Below, in pieces: positions 47,600 to 59,670 of a stretch of 64,000 nucleotides of DNA. Positions within the stretch are counted from its first letter, which is position 1; each line of letters opens with the position of its first letter. The translations under genes were made by a program, and so were the position numbers. This DNA is from Morella rubra (taxonomy: Eukaryota; Streptophyta; Magnoliopsida; Fagales; Myricaceae), in NCBI GenBank assembly GCA_003952965.2, contig CM025852.1, forward strand, positions 25,084,574-25,148,573. Direction: 5' to 3'. Under the pieces are notes generated by a model. The model ran no database searches. It had not been told where the DNA came from and saw only the letters and a list, made by a program, of their open reading frames with translations.

Positions 47600-49474
47600 A
47601 GGACGAAGTACAATAACCATATAAAAATCCATTTCATTTCAATGAAGGGTCCATAATAATGTCTTTGATGTCTGCATCTTAATACATTGGCAAGGGAATC
47701 TTCATTGAAAAGATAGTCTTCAGTTTATACATATATATATATAAAAGGAGAGAGAGAGAAAAGAACAGAGTAGCTAATATAGGATACCAAGATACCAATA
47801 CCATTTCAAGAAAATCATCGTCGGTCAGGGAACTGGCAAATGGGCTTTCTGCTGACGAACCCCAAACATCGAAATGAGAAGACATATCCATGTCTACTTG
47901 TAAGTTAGAGAGGTCTTCACTAATGGAAGGACGTTTTGTCCTTTCCATTTTTAATGGCCCATTTCTCACAGGCACATTTTTAGGAAAAACAATCCCTGTA
48001 GAACTCTGGTGCGCTAAATGAAATCTACTTGCTTCAGCATGCTGTGGGTACAGCAACGAAGGATAAAGCATGGGTGTTCTGGACCATGACATATGCGTTG
48101 GAGGAATATTATAATCTTCATCCCCCAAAGAACACAGAGACTCTTTGTAAGGCCTTTTTGAAGGAAGATCATTCCTGTAAAAACTGCTCCAGCATAAAGC
48201 AACAATAACCAATAAGATTTCGAATTTTGGAATTTGAAAACAGCGGCATTTTCTTTTTCTCAAAGTAAAAACAGGTTCACCATTCAGCTTCTTAAGAGTC
48301 ATTACCTACTCAGCGAGTCATCCACATTACCCTTCGCATCAAGGAGCTCACAAAGAGCTTCTCCAACGTCTGGAGATAACTCCTGGAAAGAATCCATGAC
48401 TCAAAGTCATTTTTAAAAGCTGTAGTAGAAAACCTCCCCCCCCTTCAAACCCAAAAAAAAAGGAAAGGAGAAGCATTAATAAATGGGACACCTGACAATC
48501 TCTGCTAATTTTGACAGGTTTGTATTCATTCAATGGGTTCTTGAGATGAAGAGTCCTTTGAAAAGGCAAGTCATTTAAACGAAGCCATTTGACCTTAAAA
48601 CTACGGCCCCAGGGATTGCTTTTGCCACTTCCTTGACTCCAAACATTGTCTCTCCTCCACCCAACAGAAGACATCATTTGGGCATACCCTTGGAAAAAAC
48701 CGCTCATGTTTACACTGAATATAAGAATTACTTTACTAGAGTTCTGCAAGGCAAGAATATCCTATGATAGTTCAAAAACCAAAACCTGATAAAGTGGTCT
48801 ATGGAATTAGAGGAAAGGGACCTTACATGAAAGGCTTCTTCCAGAATTGGTTCATTCATGACTTGAGTAGCCCAGATTCCTTTCTCTATTGACAGCTGGA
48901 TATTATGATGATTCAAACTCTTAATGATGAAATATCTTGTATTATACAATTTACCCTTTCTGTTAAGAGCTGAATTCCCAGGTGGATCACGTGAATACCC
49001 TGCTTTATCAGTCATATAGGGATAGGCATCCTCATTGGCTTTGTAACTTGAGCTCTCTGAAAAGAAAAGTCTCATGTTATTTCTGTACAAAATATTCATA
49101 TTCGTATTCAAAGATGAAAATATTAGTGTATTAAATACTTCACTATTTTCACAGCTAGGATGTAGACTGACAAGCATCCACTCTCAATCAATAGAATCTA
49201 ACGCTCAAAGCAGAGGCAGAGAAAAGTTCACTATTTGTAAAAAGATGTACATGTGCAAACTGGAGGTAAGATGCTGATGACTCTTAGACCTCAACAAAGC
49301 ACAAAACACATGATTATACCCCACAGCAAACTAATACTCTACATAAGTTGCAGATAGACAAAATAACTTCCATTATTTAGTACCTGGGTCATCTGAATTT
49401 CCCATGTCATGTTTCCACTCAGTCACTGAAGAATCAACCACCGATGCATTTTCCTTAGCAGTATCAGAAGACAT
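46319..49474 (-). CDS. YTH-domain m6A reader, YTHDC1-like
   Basis: Eight coding exons on the minus strand: 49,474-49,384, 49,056-48,827, 48,743-48,492, 48,382-48,306, 48,174-47,802, 46,944-46,888, 46,502-46,441 and 46,370-46,319. They sum to 397 residues with all phases agreeing. The YTH domain covers about residues 68-205: RYFIIKS, GIWATQ, VILIFSVN, SGFFQGYA, NPWG, DLPF, HLKNPLNEYKPVKISRD. The two cage tryptophans that hold N6-methyladenosine are W92 and W142, by comparison with human YTHDC1 W377 and W428. The C-terminus is Ser/Arg/Lys-rich and ends SSSRKRNR. Family role: nuclear reading of m6A in mRNA for splicing or 3' processing. The ATG follows a splice acceptor, so at least one 5' UTR exon lies upstream, perhaps near 51,100-51,400. 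Confidence 0.88.
47540..47598. repeat. T15 followed by GC-rich link and G30 homopolymer
   Basis: T-run at 47,540-47,554, then ggggccccgggggt, then an unbroken run of 30 G at 47,569-47,598. It sits inside the 857-bp intron between YTH exons 5 and 6. On the gene strand it is C30 followed by A15. Confidence 0.95.
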
Positions 49475-52400
49475 ATCCTTAAAACCTACCAAATTACGAA
49501 GCAGGTGTATATCAAAGAGCAGCCTGGAAGGGAGAGAATTAGCATTAATGCCGGGGATGAAGAGAATTTTTTTTTCTTTGATAAGTTCAGGGGATGAAGA
49601 GAAATGAAATAATGATATCATCTACTTAGAATAGCTCACTATATAGCTGAATATCCAAGGACGACTGCGGAATGCAAAACATGTATAAGCAAGGCCACAA
49701 GTTTAAAAGAACAAAATTTATATGAAACGGAAGATCACCTTCCAAACCTAGTTGGAACCATAATAGCCAGTTTCCAGGAACCACAAAAGCAACTTCTCCA
49801 ATTCCCTCTGGCATATTATAGAGAAAACTAGCAACTTATGAGCCGACTATTAGTACTTCATCACTAGTTTGACAAAAGAGAACATCTCATAGATGCCTAA
49901 GGAATAACTCAACCATATAAAACATGCAGTAAGAGGGAAATCAAGGCTTTGAGGAGTTGTCAATCTTTATGGTAATCTACCTCAACTTAGCATATACTGA
50001 GTAACCCTAGAAAATTATGCGTCAAAGTTAGAAAAAATGGTTGTTAAAGTTCAGCCCTTGAAAACCTTGGATAATGCATATTCCAACTTCAACACCAATC
50101 TACCTTGAAGCTACGTAACTTTCCATTTTTAGTAGCAATTTGTATCACTCTTAAATAAAATAGCAATATTCTCCGTGAAAATAAAATAAATAAATGATTG
50201 CATATTTAGAAGTCCCAAACAATAGACTGTCAATCAGATAAATTGCAACTAATCAAGAACAGAATCATTACAACATTGTTGGATCTTGTACTGTTGATAA
50301 GAAATACAATTATAGTTATTACCAGCTATATACCATCAATTCAAAATATGTAAACCAGCATCCATCCTATTAAAAAACTTCTTGAACCCAAGTGATCTTC
50401 ACGCCCATACATTAAGACAGCACGTGCTGCTATTTTGCCATACTCTTTCAATCAAAAGTAATAAATGGAAAATCGGCCTAGCCACTTCTCACTAACACTT
50501 GACTCTCATGATGGGTTGCTATCATCCAAAGAAGTACAAGACTTCTCCAAACGCCTATGAAAAGATTTAATTATCTGACATCGCTACAACATGCATTTTC
50601 TTCCGCACCATGTCTTAGATACTAATCACCTTTAACAAATTTGCCATTGAAAGTCAGAATTCAAATAAAATTCGCATTTAGTCTAAATATTTAGTAAATA
50701 TCAGATTCCCAACCACTCACGGAGTATAGAGCTGAGGTTGATTAGGAGCTTTTTATTCTCTTTTTTTTTCCATTAAGTAGGTTTATATTGAGCAACATAG
50801 TCCAATTTTACTTCCGAGCCCTATTTTGTGTCATCTCTACACACAGAATGGAGCGCTGTAGAATGCACTGACTGAGAAATAGAGTCGAAAAGAATCGGGC
50901 TCAATCAAGTTTCAGACAAAAGTTAACAAGAATCGAACGTCAGTAAGCTAAATTTCTTTTTTCTCTCCCCACATTTCATATGTAACCAGACAGAGAGAAC
51001 TATAAAAAACGGCATACGATTATATAAGCAAGAAGATCAAGAGAGCCTAAATAAAAGTCACACTAGAAGTGAAAGCTTACTTCTTTAGAGAGAGACAGAG
51101 AGATGAAGCGAGTCAGTGAGCGGGCGACTGAGAGAAAGAGAGAGAGAAGTGAAGTAAGTTCGAGACCTCGATAAGCTTCTGCAACTTCCGAGCCCTAGTC
51201 AGCTTCTTCTCTCCCTCTTTCTGGTTTTTGGTTTTTTCCAATTTTCCTTTCTTTTTTTTTTCATTTGCAAGGTAATCCGACGAGTCTGAGAGAAGAAAGA
51301 TGATCGTAGAGAATAGAACGGGGGATCCGCATTGATCGGTGACCCAAGCGTCCGTGACCGTCGTGCTCGACGAATCGTCACAGCCTTTTGTACGAGTTTC
51401 AACTTTCAAGTGGGCACTGGGCAGGATCTGAATTCAATCGGTTCGGAAGTACACAGGCCGGGTCAGAAGACTGGATTGAGAGTAATCGGGCCCAACGGGA
51501 AAGCTCGGTCTCACTAGCCCGCCAAATTCATACTCTCTTGTGTACATAGATCATTGTAGGCCTAAATCCCTAGCCCGGTGAAAAGGAGAACTATTGCTGA
51601 TTTGCTGGCCTGGTTTGACTGAGGGTCTATGATGACTTGGGCAGACAATAGTTTACACGTCAATACTTATATTCCTCAGGGGGAAAAAAAACAAAAAGGA
51701 AACATTTTTACAAATGACTTAGTCAAAAACCAAGAAAAATTATCTAGATTTAAAACAAAAAAAACAAAAAACAATTGACAATCCTTTTTAATTGGTATAA
51801 TGTACATGGGTCATTCAATTTAAATAAAAATATCGGGTATTATAATATCATACTTTCATCATCAACTGGAAGTCCGAATATATATAAAATTAGCTTTTGT
51901 TTATGTTTTTGTGTACCTAATAACCACATAATGCTTGATTAGAGATGCCGATTTGATTTGTATCTTTTCAAATGAGTTGAGGAAAGCACAAAATAGGTAA
52001 ACTCGTAGAACACGCGTAAACCTCGCTCCAAAAGACTGGAAGCCCTCAAATCTCTCTCTCTCTCTGCACATCGATCCTATATATTCTCTCATATAAAAAG
52101 CTCTTTTGTAGTGTTGGGAAACCTTTGTTGTATTTCCCTTGGGCCCTATTTTGGAGGATTTTTAATAGGCCATATCTGATATGATAGATCAACCATACCA
52201 ACCGACTTTTGATAGTTAGAATTAAGTACAGACAACCTGGTCAATCAACCAACCACCAAACAGTGCGCGCACGGCAGATCTTACATAAAAATATGGAAGC
52301 ATGATGCATTACACTTACAATAATCATCGCTATCAACTCTACCCAATTCTGTCGTCGCTGGATGAAATTAAGTTGTTTGGGTTTGATATCTTCAGAAAAC

Positions 52401-52493
52401 GAAATAGGATAAGGTCCTTCGTTCTCCCACATGATAATAAATATAATATAATTATGATATCTATTCTCGATGAGGCCATAGACATATATATGC

Positions 52494-52495
<2 letters not shown>

Positions 52496-52532
<37 letters not shown>
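52496..52532. repeat. (AT)n microsatellite upstream of the bHLH gene
   Basis: About 18 uninterrupted TA units, some 200 bp before the bHLH start codon. Confidence 0.95.
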
Positions 52533-52537
<5 letters not shown>

Positions 52538-52619
52538 AGCTTTATCTTGGGAGGATTGTGAGCAGACGCGCATTGGATATTGAGCTTACAGTTTTCTAAT
52601 ACAAGGTACTTATCAAGGT

Positions 52620-52628
52620 TATATATAT
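52620..52628 (+). promoter_or_regulatory. Possible TATA box of the bHLH gene
   Basis: TATATATAT about 110 bp before the ATG at 52,736. The surroundings are AT-rich, so this is tentative. Confidence 0.4.
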
Positions 52629-52735
52629 TCTCCGCTTTAACTCCTCAGTTTGGGTGATATCTTATTTAGGAGGCATGCAGTAAGAGGACAGGAGAAGATA
52701 TATATCGAGGAGGGAAACTTGAAGCTTGAGATAAC

Positions 52736-53736
52736 ATGGATCATATCGTACAAAGATTTCAGGTTGATCCAACTAATGAGCAGCTAGAGTCCAGCTCTAA
52801 TCCCTGCCAACAACAAGAAACTCGACGAGATCAATCAATTCCTACTCAGGATGGCAGTGATCTCATCAGCAAGTTGAATTTTGGCCGGCGGCATAAATCT
52901 GCCATCCCTATTGATGGAATTGACCCTGAGGATGCTAGTGCCAGCAGGAAGAAGCAGAAAATAATACAGAGAGACATTGAGCGTCAAAGAAGGCGAGAAA
53001 TGGCTAACCTTTACGCATCTCTACGATCATTACTCCCTTTTGAATATATCAAGGTTCACTTTTTCTCATCTGTATTAAATACCGGCATCATTTTTTCCGA
53101 TCTAATTTGTTGCACTACACCGATATAATTCTCTTTTGGTTTTGTGGTTAATCTTCCATGTATACGGTCTTGTTGTTTCTCAGGGAAAACGCTCTATGTC
53201 AGATCAGGTTCATGAGGCAACAAACTACATAAAAGATCTTAAGAAGAAGATTCAGGAGCTCAGTCACAGGAGAGATCAGAGTCTGAAAAGATTATCCAAT
53301 TCATCTTCTCCGGCCAGCTTTGAATTGGAAGATATGCCTAATTACACACAGGATGCTGTGACAGTTAGACTTTCTTGGGCAGGAGTGGAGGTTGTCATAA
53401 ATACTGACTCCAGACAAGGATTTCCACTTTCAAAAGTGCTCCAAGTTCTCATACGAGAAGGCCTTAGTGTTGTTAGCTACACTTCAACGAAGATAAATGG
53501 AAGGTTACTCCAGTGTGTTGAATCCGAGGTACAGACTGTACAGTCATCATGTTATCAATCCCCTTAACAATTGTGCTCAGCAATTTTGTGAAAACTTTTT
53601 CTTATTACTTGAGCAAAATCAAAAGCTCTTTCTTATGAAATATTACCAGCATGGAGTGCTTATTTAAGTGCATCAACAGGTTAGTGATGGAAGTATCGAC
53701 CTGTCGGAGCTGCATCGGAAATTAACAACTCCATAA
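52736..53736 (+). CDS. bHLH transcription factor, group Ib (bHLH36/118/120-like)
   Basis: Three exons: 52,736-53,053, 53,184-53,528 and 53,680-53,736. They give 239 residues. The basic region and helix 1 run from R79 (RDIERQRRREMANLYASLRSL). The loop contains the junction EYIK/GKRSMSD, and helix 2 follows with VHEATNYIKDLKKKIQEL. The C-terminal ACT-like region (about residues 155-239) ends SELHRKLTTP. The exon boundary inside the loop is typical of this group. The usual basic-region His (HRDIERQRR in relatives) is Gln78 here (CAG), while Glu82 and the following arginines are kept. Group Ib members are linked to stress, root and meristem regulation; the role of this one is unknown. Confidence 0.9.
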
Positions 53737-53847
53737 TCCGGTATTCCGTTTAGGTTCTGAAAGTAGAAGTTATTTGGAAGTCTGTGAGAGAAAATTCGCC
53801 GATCGAGTGGAGTGTGCAGCGATTGCAGGCCGTCTTCCTCTTGGTAG

Positions 53848-54700
53848 TTGGTACCCAAGCTTGGTGCGTCCTTCACATTAATGGTGGATGACGGATTGGA
53901 ATTTATCAAAGACAAGGTGGTGCGTCGTCTATCTTCTTTTACAAATGAGATCAAATTTGGCAGGCCAGGAACATGTTGGTTCATCAACAGATTCCAGTGG
54001 TCGTGGAGGAGCTCATTGCTGGTATTCATAGGCGTTATGCCGAGCAGTGGCGGATGCAAGGGGCCGCCCCCATTGGACCGGCAAAAAAAAAAAATTTAGA
54101 CGTAAATTTTTTTTTTTTTTTTTTTAAATTTATCTTAAAGCCCGCCTCCCTTCACGTTAGCTCCTGCATCCGCCACTGATGCCAAGCACTCGTGCTTGGT
54201 TGGAGGTGGAACAAAGCGCAGGTAAAAAGTGGCAGCCCCCTCCTGTGGGTTGGTTGAAGATTAATACGAATGTTGCTATCCGTCACAATGGGTCATGCGT
54301 AACAATCTCTGTCAGAGATTTTTACAGTTTCCTCTGCATGGTTTATACAAAACGTTTAGTTACTATGAACCTGATTGTTAGGGAGGCCTTTGTTTTGATG
54401 AAGGCGGCGTCATTGGCTAGGAAGCTTAACTGGAGTAAGGTTTTGTTTGAATGTGACTCTCTTGTAGTATGCAAAGATGTGATCTCCTTGGAGCCATTTC
54501 AGCTTTGGGCTGCTTCAAGTATGGTGAATTTGATCAGGGAGTGCTTGATAGAGCATAAGGAGTGGAAGGTCGCTTGGATATTGAGGAAATGTAATGAGCA
54601 GGCTCACTTATTAGCTAAGTGGGCAGCCCACTTTGGTATCGTTGGTTTTGTTCCGCTTTACATTATTTCCAAACATATTCGGATTTGTGATATGCATTGA
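53848..54700 (+). mobile_element. LINE 3' fragment (RNase H-like domain), interrupted by a MITE
   Basis: From 54,179 the plus strand has a 173-codon frame with WQPPPVGWLKINTNVAI, then VLFECDSLVVCKDV, then WILRKCNEQAHLLAKWAAHF. This is the RNase H-like end of plant LINE ORF2. A frame to the left (53,848-54,045) would join it in phase if the small MITE at 54,046-54,178 and its target repeat were absent. It could also be a domesticated stand-alone RNase H-like gene, but no start context or introns support that. Confidence 0.65.
54046..54178. mobile_element. 133-bp MITE, Mutator-type target duplication
   Basis: The inverted ends are AGTGGCGGATGCA and TGCATCCGCCACT(G). The flanking 9-mers ATGCCGAGC (54,037-54,045) and ATGCCAAGC (54,179-54,187) match at 8 of 9 positions. 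The interior is poly-A and poly-T rich. The terminal sequence is shared with the elements at 6987 and 19,582. Confidence 0.82.
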
Positions 54701-57691
54701 TGACTATGGTTGATGAATATTATACTTTCCTCACATTTTCTTCTCTATGCAGTCATGGGAAAGGAAATGTGAGAACATGTAAGTCGGCCTATTTAAGACT
54801 GAAAGGGTCATGGCACGTATCAAAGCATGACCTCTATAAGCATTATTACGGCCACATGCAGGAAATCACATATATTATATATTTTCAAGCAGTATACGAG
54901 CCCCCTCTCTCTCTCTCTGTTTTTTTTTTTTTCCTTTTAAAGGTTTTCGATATTTATACGTTTGATCCGAATGCAAACGCCATGCATCACATATATAGTA
55001 GGCAGCGCGAGCTTTGAGTATTAGTACATTGGTTTCGCCGTCCACTACAGATTTGACGAAAAGATGGAAGAGATATCGCGGGATCGATCATCGACATTAT
55101 CTAAAGGACGATATTAAGGCACGTACAGATTTTCTAAAAGCAGAGTTGGGTGGCGCACTGGGTGTTGTTTTCTTTTTTCTGGTGTCTTAATTGCACTTTG
55201 GACTTTAAAGGTATACAAAGTTTGTAAATAAATTTATGAATTAACGTTTTTAATGAATAGACATTTGAGGTAGAGTTTAAGTTAAATTAATATATTTTTA
55301 TCTATTTTTTGTCAATCCTATTAAAGATTATTGTTGTCAGGATTTTAAAATCCACGTCATAACCAATTAGAAAGTGTCATCTGTCCAGTTAAAACGTCAC
55401 TCTTCCCATTGTAGATACCTAGCGCATATGTGACGTTGACGTTTTAAATGAATAGGTGGTACTTTTTTATTCATTATGACGTGCAGGAACAAAGCCAGGA
55501 TTTACTCTTAGGGGGGGCCAAATATAATTTTTGCTTAATTTTTTTTTCTAACTAGGTGTCAAGGTCATCTTACGTGTTCTTGGACTGCCTTCAAATTTTT
55601 ATTATAATCAAAATAAGCATAATCAAAATGTTACAACATATGTTAAAACTTTAAAAAAAAAATTATAAACTTTAAACTTAAGTGTAAAAGCAAATTTTCA
55701 TAAATAATGATAATTGAACCGGATATTCCTTCAACGAGTAAAAGTCATTAATTATTATATCAGTATTAAAACTTTGTGCGGCCAAATATAATCAAAATTT
55801 TAAAATCTTCGGAATAAAGGGCTCATAATTATTGCAAAGGCATGAAGCAATGTTAAAATCTAGCCAAAATAAAATAGGTACGCAATAATAATATAGAAAA
55901 AAAATAGAGCAATAATATTTTAATTAGAAAATAATAATGAAATGAGTTTGTTTTTAGAAAAAAAAAAGACAATAATAATTAAATGTAATAACATTTAGAA
56001 TTCTAACTTTGAAGATGATTTTTTTTGTGTGCAAAGCAAAAAGTTTGTTGTATTAAACATTGAACATGGATTTTGTTATTTTTTGTATATGAGGTAAAAT
56101 AATGGGAGAGAGAGAAAAGAGAGAGGCTATTGAGAGAAAATTGAACAATAAAATGTAAATAATGAGAGGTAGAAGTGAGAGAGAAAGAATAGATGAATTT
56201 TAAAAAAGAGGTAGATAGAAAGAAAAGTAGAAAATACAATCTAAGAGAGAGAGAGAGAGAGACATTCTAGAAAAGAGGGAGGGAGGGAAGAATTTTAGAA
56301 AAAAAAATGGAGGGAGAGAGAAAAGTAAAAAAGACACACTTGGTATTTTTTTTCTTTTAAAAATTTGAGAGCTCACTTATAATGTAGTTATTTCTCATCT
56401 CACGTTCTTTTTTCCTCTCATGTTTAATTTTTTCAAAATTTTTAGAGGGGCCATAAAAAAATTACTATCAATTTTGCCCTTATATTAAAAAAAATTTGCA
56501 AAAATTTAAAATTTTACCCATATGTGAAATTTTTTTTTTGAAAAACTTTGGGGGGCCATGGCCCCCACTAGCCCCCCATTAGCTTCGTCTCTAATGACGT
56601 GCATTTTAAAGTCCTAATAACCATGGCCGCTAATGGAGTCAGTGAAAAATAGATGGAGGGGCTTAAATTTGATAAAAACTCTATCTCATAAGTTAATTTG
56701 TTAAAAATATTACCGTAGAGACTCATTTGTAACCTTCGTCTACCTAAGGATCCTGGTGCAATTAAGCCTTTTCTGGTTGATCAATAATGCAGTTAGTGGT
56801 TGCAGCTTGTCTGTCAGTGCGTAATAGTTGTGAGAATCCGCATCACTTGTATCAGTAGCTGCACTTTCCTGTTCCTCTAGAACGAGAGTTCAATATCTCC
56901 AAATAATTAAGGATCGGTGTGCTCTTGAGTTGGCAAGAAAAAGTTCCTTTTTTTTTTAAGTTTTTGTTTTTGGGTAAATTGCATGCACCTACCCTCTTGA
57001 ACTATTACCTTATTTATATTACTACTCCTACTTTTACTAATTTTATTAATTATCTTTTAAACTCTCACTTTTTTTATAATGTGCTCCCCAGAACTTGAAT
57101 TATGTATTTAGACTATTTATGTAAATCTAGTGTATAATTGTCTTCTTTAAGGTAGGAATTTGTGCAACTGGCTTAACTTTTACCTCCACCAACCCAGCCA
57201 CCTGTAATGCTTTCATATCTTTGGTTGGAAATTTGGACTGCACGTGTTTTCCGCCTAGCCGCCTTGTCGGACTTTCCGCTCCTCTTCTAAGCCCCACTTG
57301 TCCTTCTTCTCCTCAGGCTACAGTGCTACACCCTGCAAAGTAAAAACCTCCTATATTACTGAATTCCAGTAAGAAAACGAAAAAAAAGAAAAGAAGAAAG
57401 AGACTTCTTTACCCCGCGAGAAAAAAGAGATGGGCAAAACAAAACAAAATCAAAAGAAGACCGCTATGTTTGGATACATCTCAAAATATTTTCAAAAATT
57501 TTTTACAACCAATTTTTCATCAATCACAATACTTTTTTTATCAATCTCAATACTTTTTTATAAATTTCAACAATTTTTAACAAATTTTTTATAAATTCTA
57601 ATAATTTTTCATTTATTCTAAAAGAATTTACACCACTTTTAAACAAAAAAAAAAAAACATAAAAAACTGTTTTAAAAGATATAGAACAAAT
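54701..57691. other. Spacer between the LINE fragment and the reductase gene
   Basis: No gene. It contains a Mutator-type element (55,486-56,593), GA-rich low-complexity DNA within it (56,100-56,330), and the AT-rich upstream region of the reductase (57,460-57,690) with MITE-like TTTTTCATAAAT repeats. Confidence 0.5.
55486..56593. mobile_element. 1.1-kb non-autonomous element with 10-bp target duplication
   Basis: A perfect 10-mer ATGACGTGCA flanks it (55,476-55,485 and 56,594-56,603). The ends are weak inverted repeats: AACAAAGCCAGGATTT with a following GGGGGGCC at left, and GGGGGCCATGGCCCCC then AGCTTCGTCTCT at right. It has no coding frame. A 9-10 bp duplication points to a Mutator-like element. 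Confidence 0.8.
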
Positions 57692-57754
57692 ATGGCCTAC
57701 ATGTTTTTAGTTCTTCCTGCTCTCTCGTGTGCTACAGCGATCAGCGAGAGACAA

Positions 57755-59670
57755 ATGTCTGCACAGGAAAACACGCTCCAAAAGAGTCGGAATGAACAAG
57801 AAGGGGACCATCGGCCCCTCGTGCTGGTCCACCGCCTCCCCACTTTCAGTCTCTTGTCGTCGGACAGCTTGCTGATCCACTTCCGCCTCCTTGACCCAGT
57901 TGCCTCGGCGGCTGATGAGCCCCTTCAGGAATTCCTCCCCCGCCACGGCCAGTCCATAAGGGCCCTCCTCTGCTTGGGCCCCACTCCACTAAAAGCCGAC
58001 ATACTGGATCTCCTTCCTTCCCTTCAGCTGGTGGCGGCGTGCAGCGCTGGAGTCGACCACATCGACCTCGCCGAGTGCCACAGGCGCGGCATCGCCGTCA
58101 CTAACGCCGGCACCGCCTTCTCAGAGGACGTTGCGGACTACGCTGTCGCGCTGTTGCTCGATGTCCTTCGCCGAGTGTCGGCCGCTAACCGGTTTGTTAG
58201 GTCTGGGCTGTGGCCTCAAAAGCCAGATTACCCTCTTGGCTCTAAGGTTAAATTCTGGCTCTCTCTCAATTTGGTTTTTTGCTTTCTTTTTACGTGTGTG
58301 GCTATTGCCAACTTATTGGTTTCTTTGCCTTAATCTTTCAAGTTTAGCAACGACGAAGTTTATTTAGCGACTAGAAATTTGAGTGATGTTCCCAAATTGA
58401 TCAAAGAGTATTTGACAAGTCTTTCCTGGGCTGAATTGAAGGTTTTTGATGTATTCCATATGGGTAAAAAAATCGGTGTTAAGGTCGTTACGATGTAGAT
58501 TGAGATGCGGTTAGTTGGTCCTTAGTTTCCCCCTTTGTTGGGAGTAACATTATGATTAGCTAGGAAAGAGTGGAAAAGAAAAGAAATTGTATTCCGTTGC
58601 TATTTTATGTGCTAAATCGGCTCGTGTATCTTCAAAAAGCATTGCGTATCTCCGTATCTGGGAAATGAGGTCATTTTGTGGTGAAAATGATCTAGTAACA
58701 GAGAGGATAGAAGACATAATAAGCCTGTGCTAGTTCAGGTAGTTAGAACTCAGTACTGGCTACAGATCTGGTGGTATTTGGTATATGCCTTATTTCTCTT
58801 TTGATTTCAGTGCAAAACTGCATTTTGATCTACATTAAAGGCGGTGTAGCTTTTCATGTGCTCAATGACATGTTTGGTGGTGCTATTCTCCCCAATTTCT
58901 TTGCAAGTTGCAGTGAAGGTGTGCAGAGTCAGCTGCCCAATTTCTTTCTTTTCCCTCAATTTTCCTCTCCTTTATCAGCAACATTTGGTTTACTCAATAA
59001 TTTTTTTTTTTCACTTTTATGAGGATGATTTGATTTACTCAATAATGTTGTTGCCTCTATGCTAGATAGATACAGCTGCATCCTGCTTATATATGATACT
59101 AGGATTCATAAAATTAGTTCTCATACGAATTGGTGATTATTGCAGTTATGGGGAAAACGTGTTGGTATTGTTGGGCTGGGAAGCATTGGCTCCGAAGTAG
59201 CAAAAAGGCTTGTGGCATTCGACTGCAGGATTGCCTACAACTCAAGAGCCAAAAAGCCCTCGTCACCCTACACTTACTATGATAATGTATGTGATCTTGC
59301 GGTTAATAGTGATGTTCTAATCACTTGTTGTGCACTGACAAGTGAAACCCGTCATATTATCAACAAAGATGTTTTGACCGCGCTGGGAAAGGAAGGGATT
59401 ATAATTAATGTCGGACGCGGTCCTCTTATTGATGAGAAGGAACTCGTGCAATATTTGGTCCAAGGGGAGATTGGTGGTGCAGGTCTTGATGTGTTTGAGA
59501 AGGAGCCTTATGTTCCAACAGAGCTATTTGAGCTGGATAATGTTGTCCTGTCTCCACATCTTGCTGTCCTTACCCCAGAGTCCTTTGAAGCATTGCACGA
59601 GCTGGTCATAGCCAACTTGAAGGCTTTCTTTTCAAATAAACCTTTGCTGTCGCCTGTCCGGCTTGACTGA
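57755..59670 (+). CDS. Hydroxypyruvate/glyoxylate reductase, HPR3-like
   Basis: Two exons: 57,755-58,246 and 59,146-59,670, with an 899-bp intron, giving 338 residues from the second in-frame ATG. An ATG at 57,692 would add 21 residues (a short hydrophobic leader) and cannot be excluded. This is a D-isomer 2-hydroxyacid dehydrogenase: substrate-binding segment ACSAGVDHIDL, Rossmann motif GLGSIG (174-179), and the catalytic Arg in NVGRG (R255), Glu in DVFEKEP and His in SPHLA (H302). No C-terminal peroxisome signal (it ends SPVRLD), which fits the HPR2/HPR3 type acting outside peroxisomes as an NADPH-preferring backup in photorespiration. Nucleotide preference is inferred from the family. Confidence 0.88.

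Larger units (their letters stand above)
49475..52735. other. YTH 5' UTR/intron region and spacer to the bHLH gene
   Basis: The YTH gene probably starts in the GA/CT-rich stretch 51,060-51,400, whose minus strand holds purine-poor leader-like sequence, leaving a 5' UTR intron of about 1.6 kb. From 51,500 to 52,735 there is AT-rich spacer with a (TC)n run near 52,051 and an (AT)n run at 52,496. No further gene seen. Confidence 0.45.

Noticed and set aside
51113-51409. 98-residue minus-strand frame upstream of the YTH gene
   Set aside because: Low-complexity Lys/Ser-rich translation of a CT-rich leader; more likely 5' UTR of the YTH gene.
53673-54059. 128-residue minus-strand frame after the bHLH gene
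   Set aside because: Overlaps the last bHLH exon and LINE/MITE sequence on the other strand; no homology.
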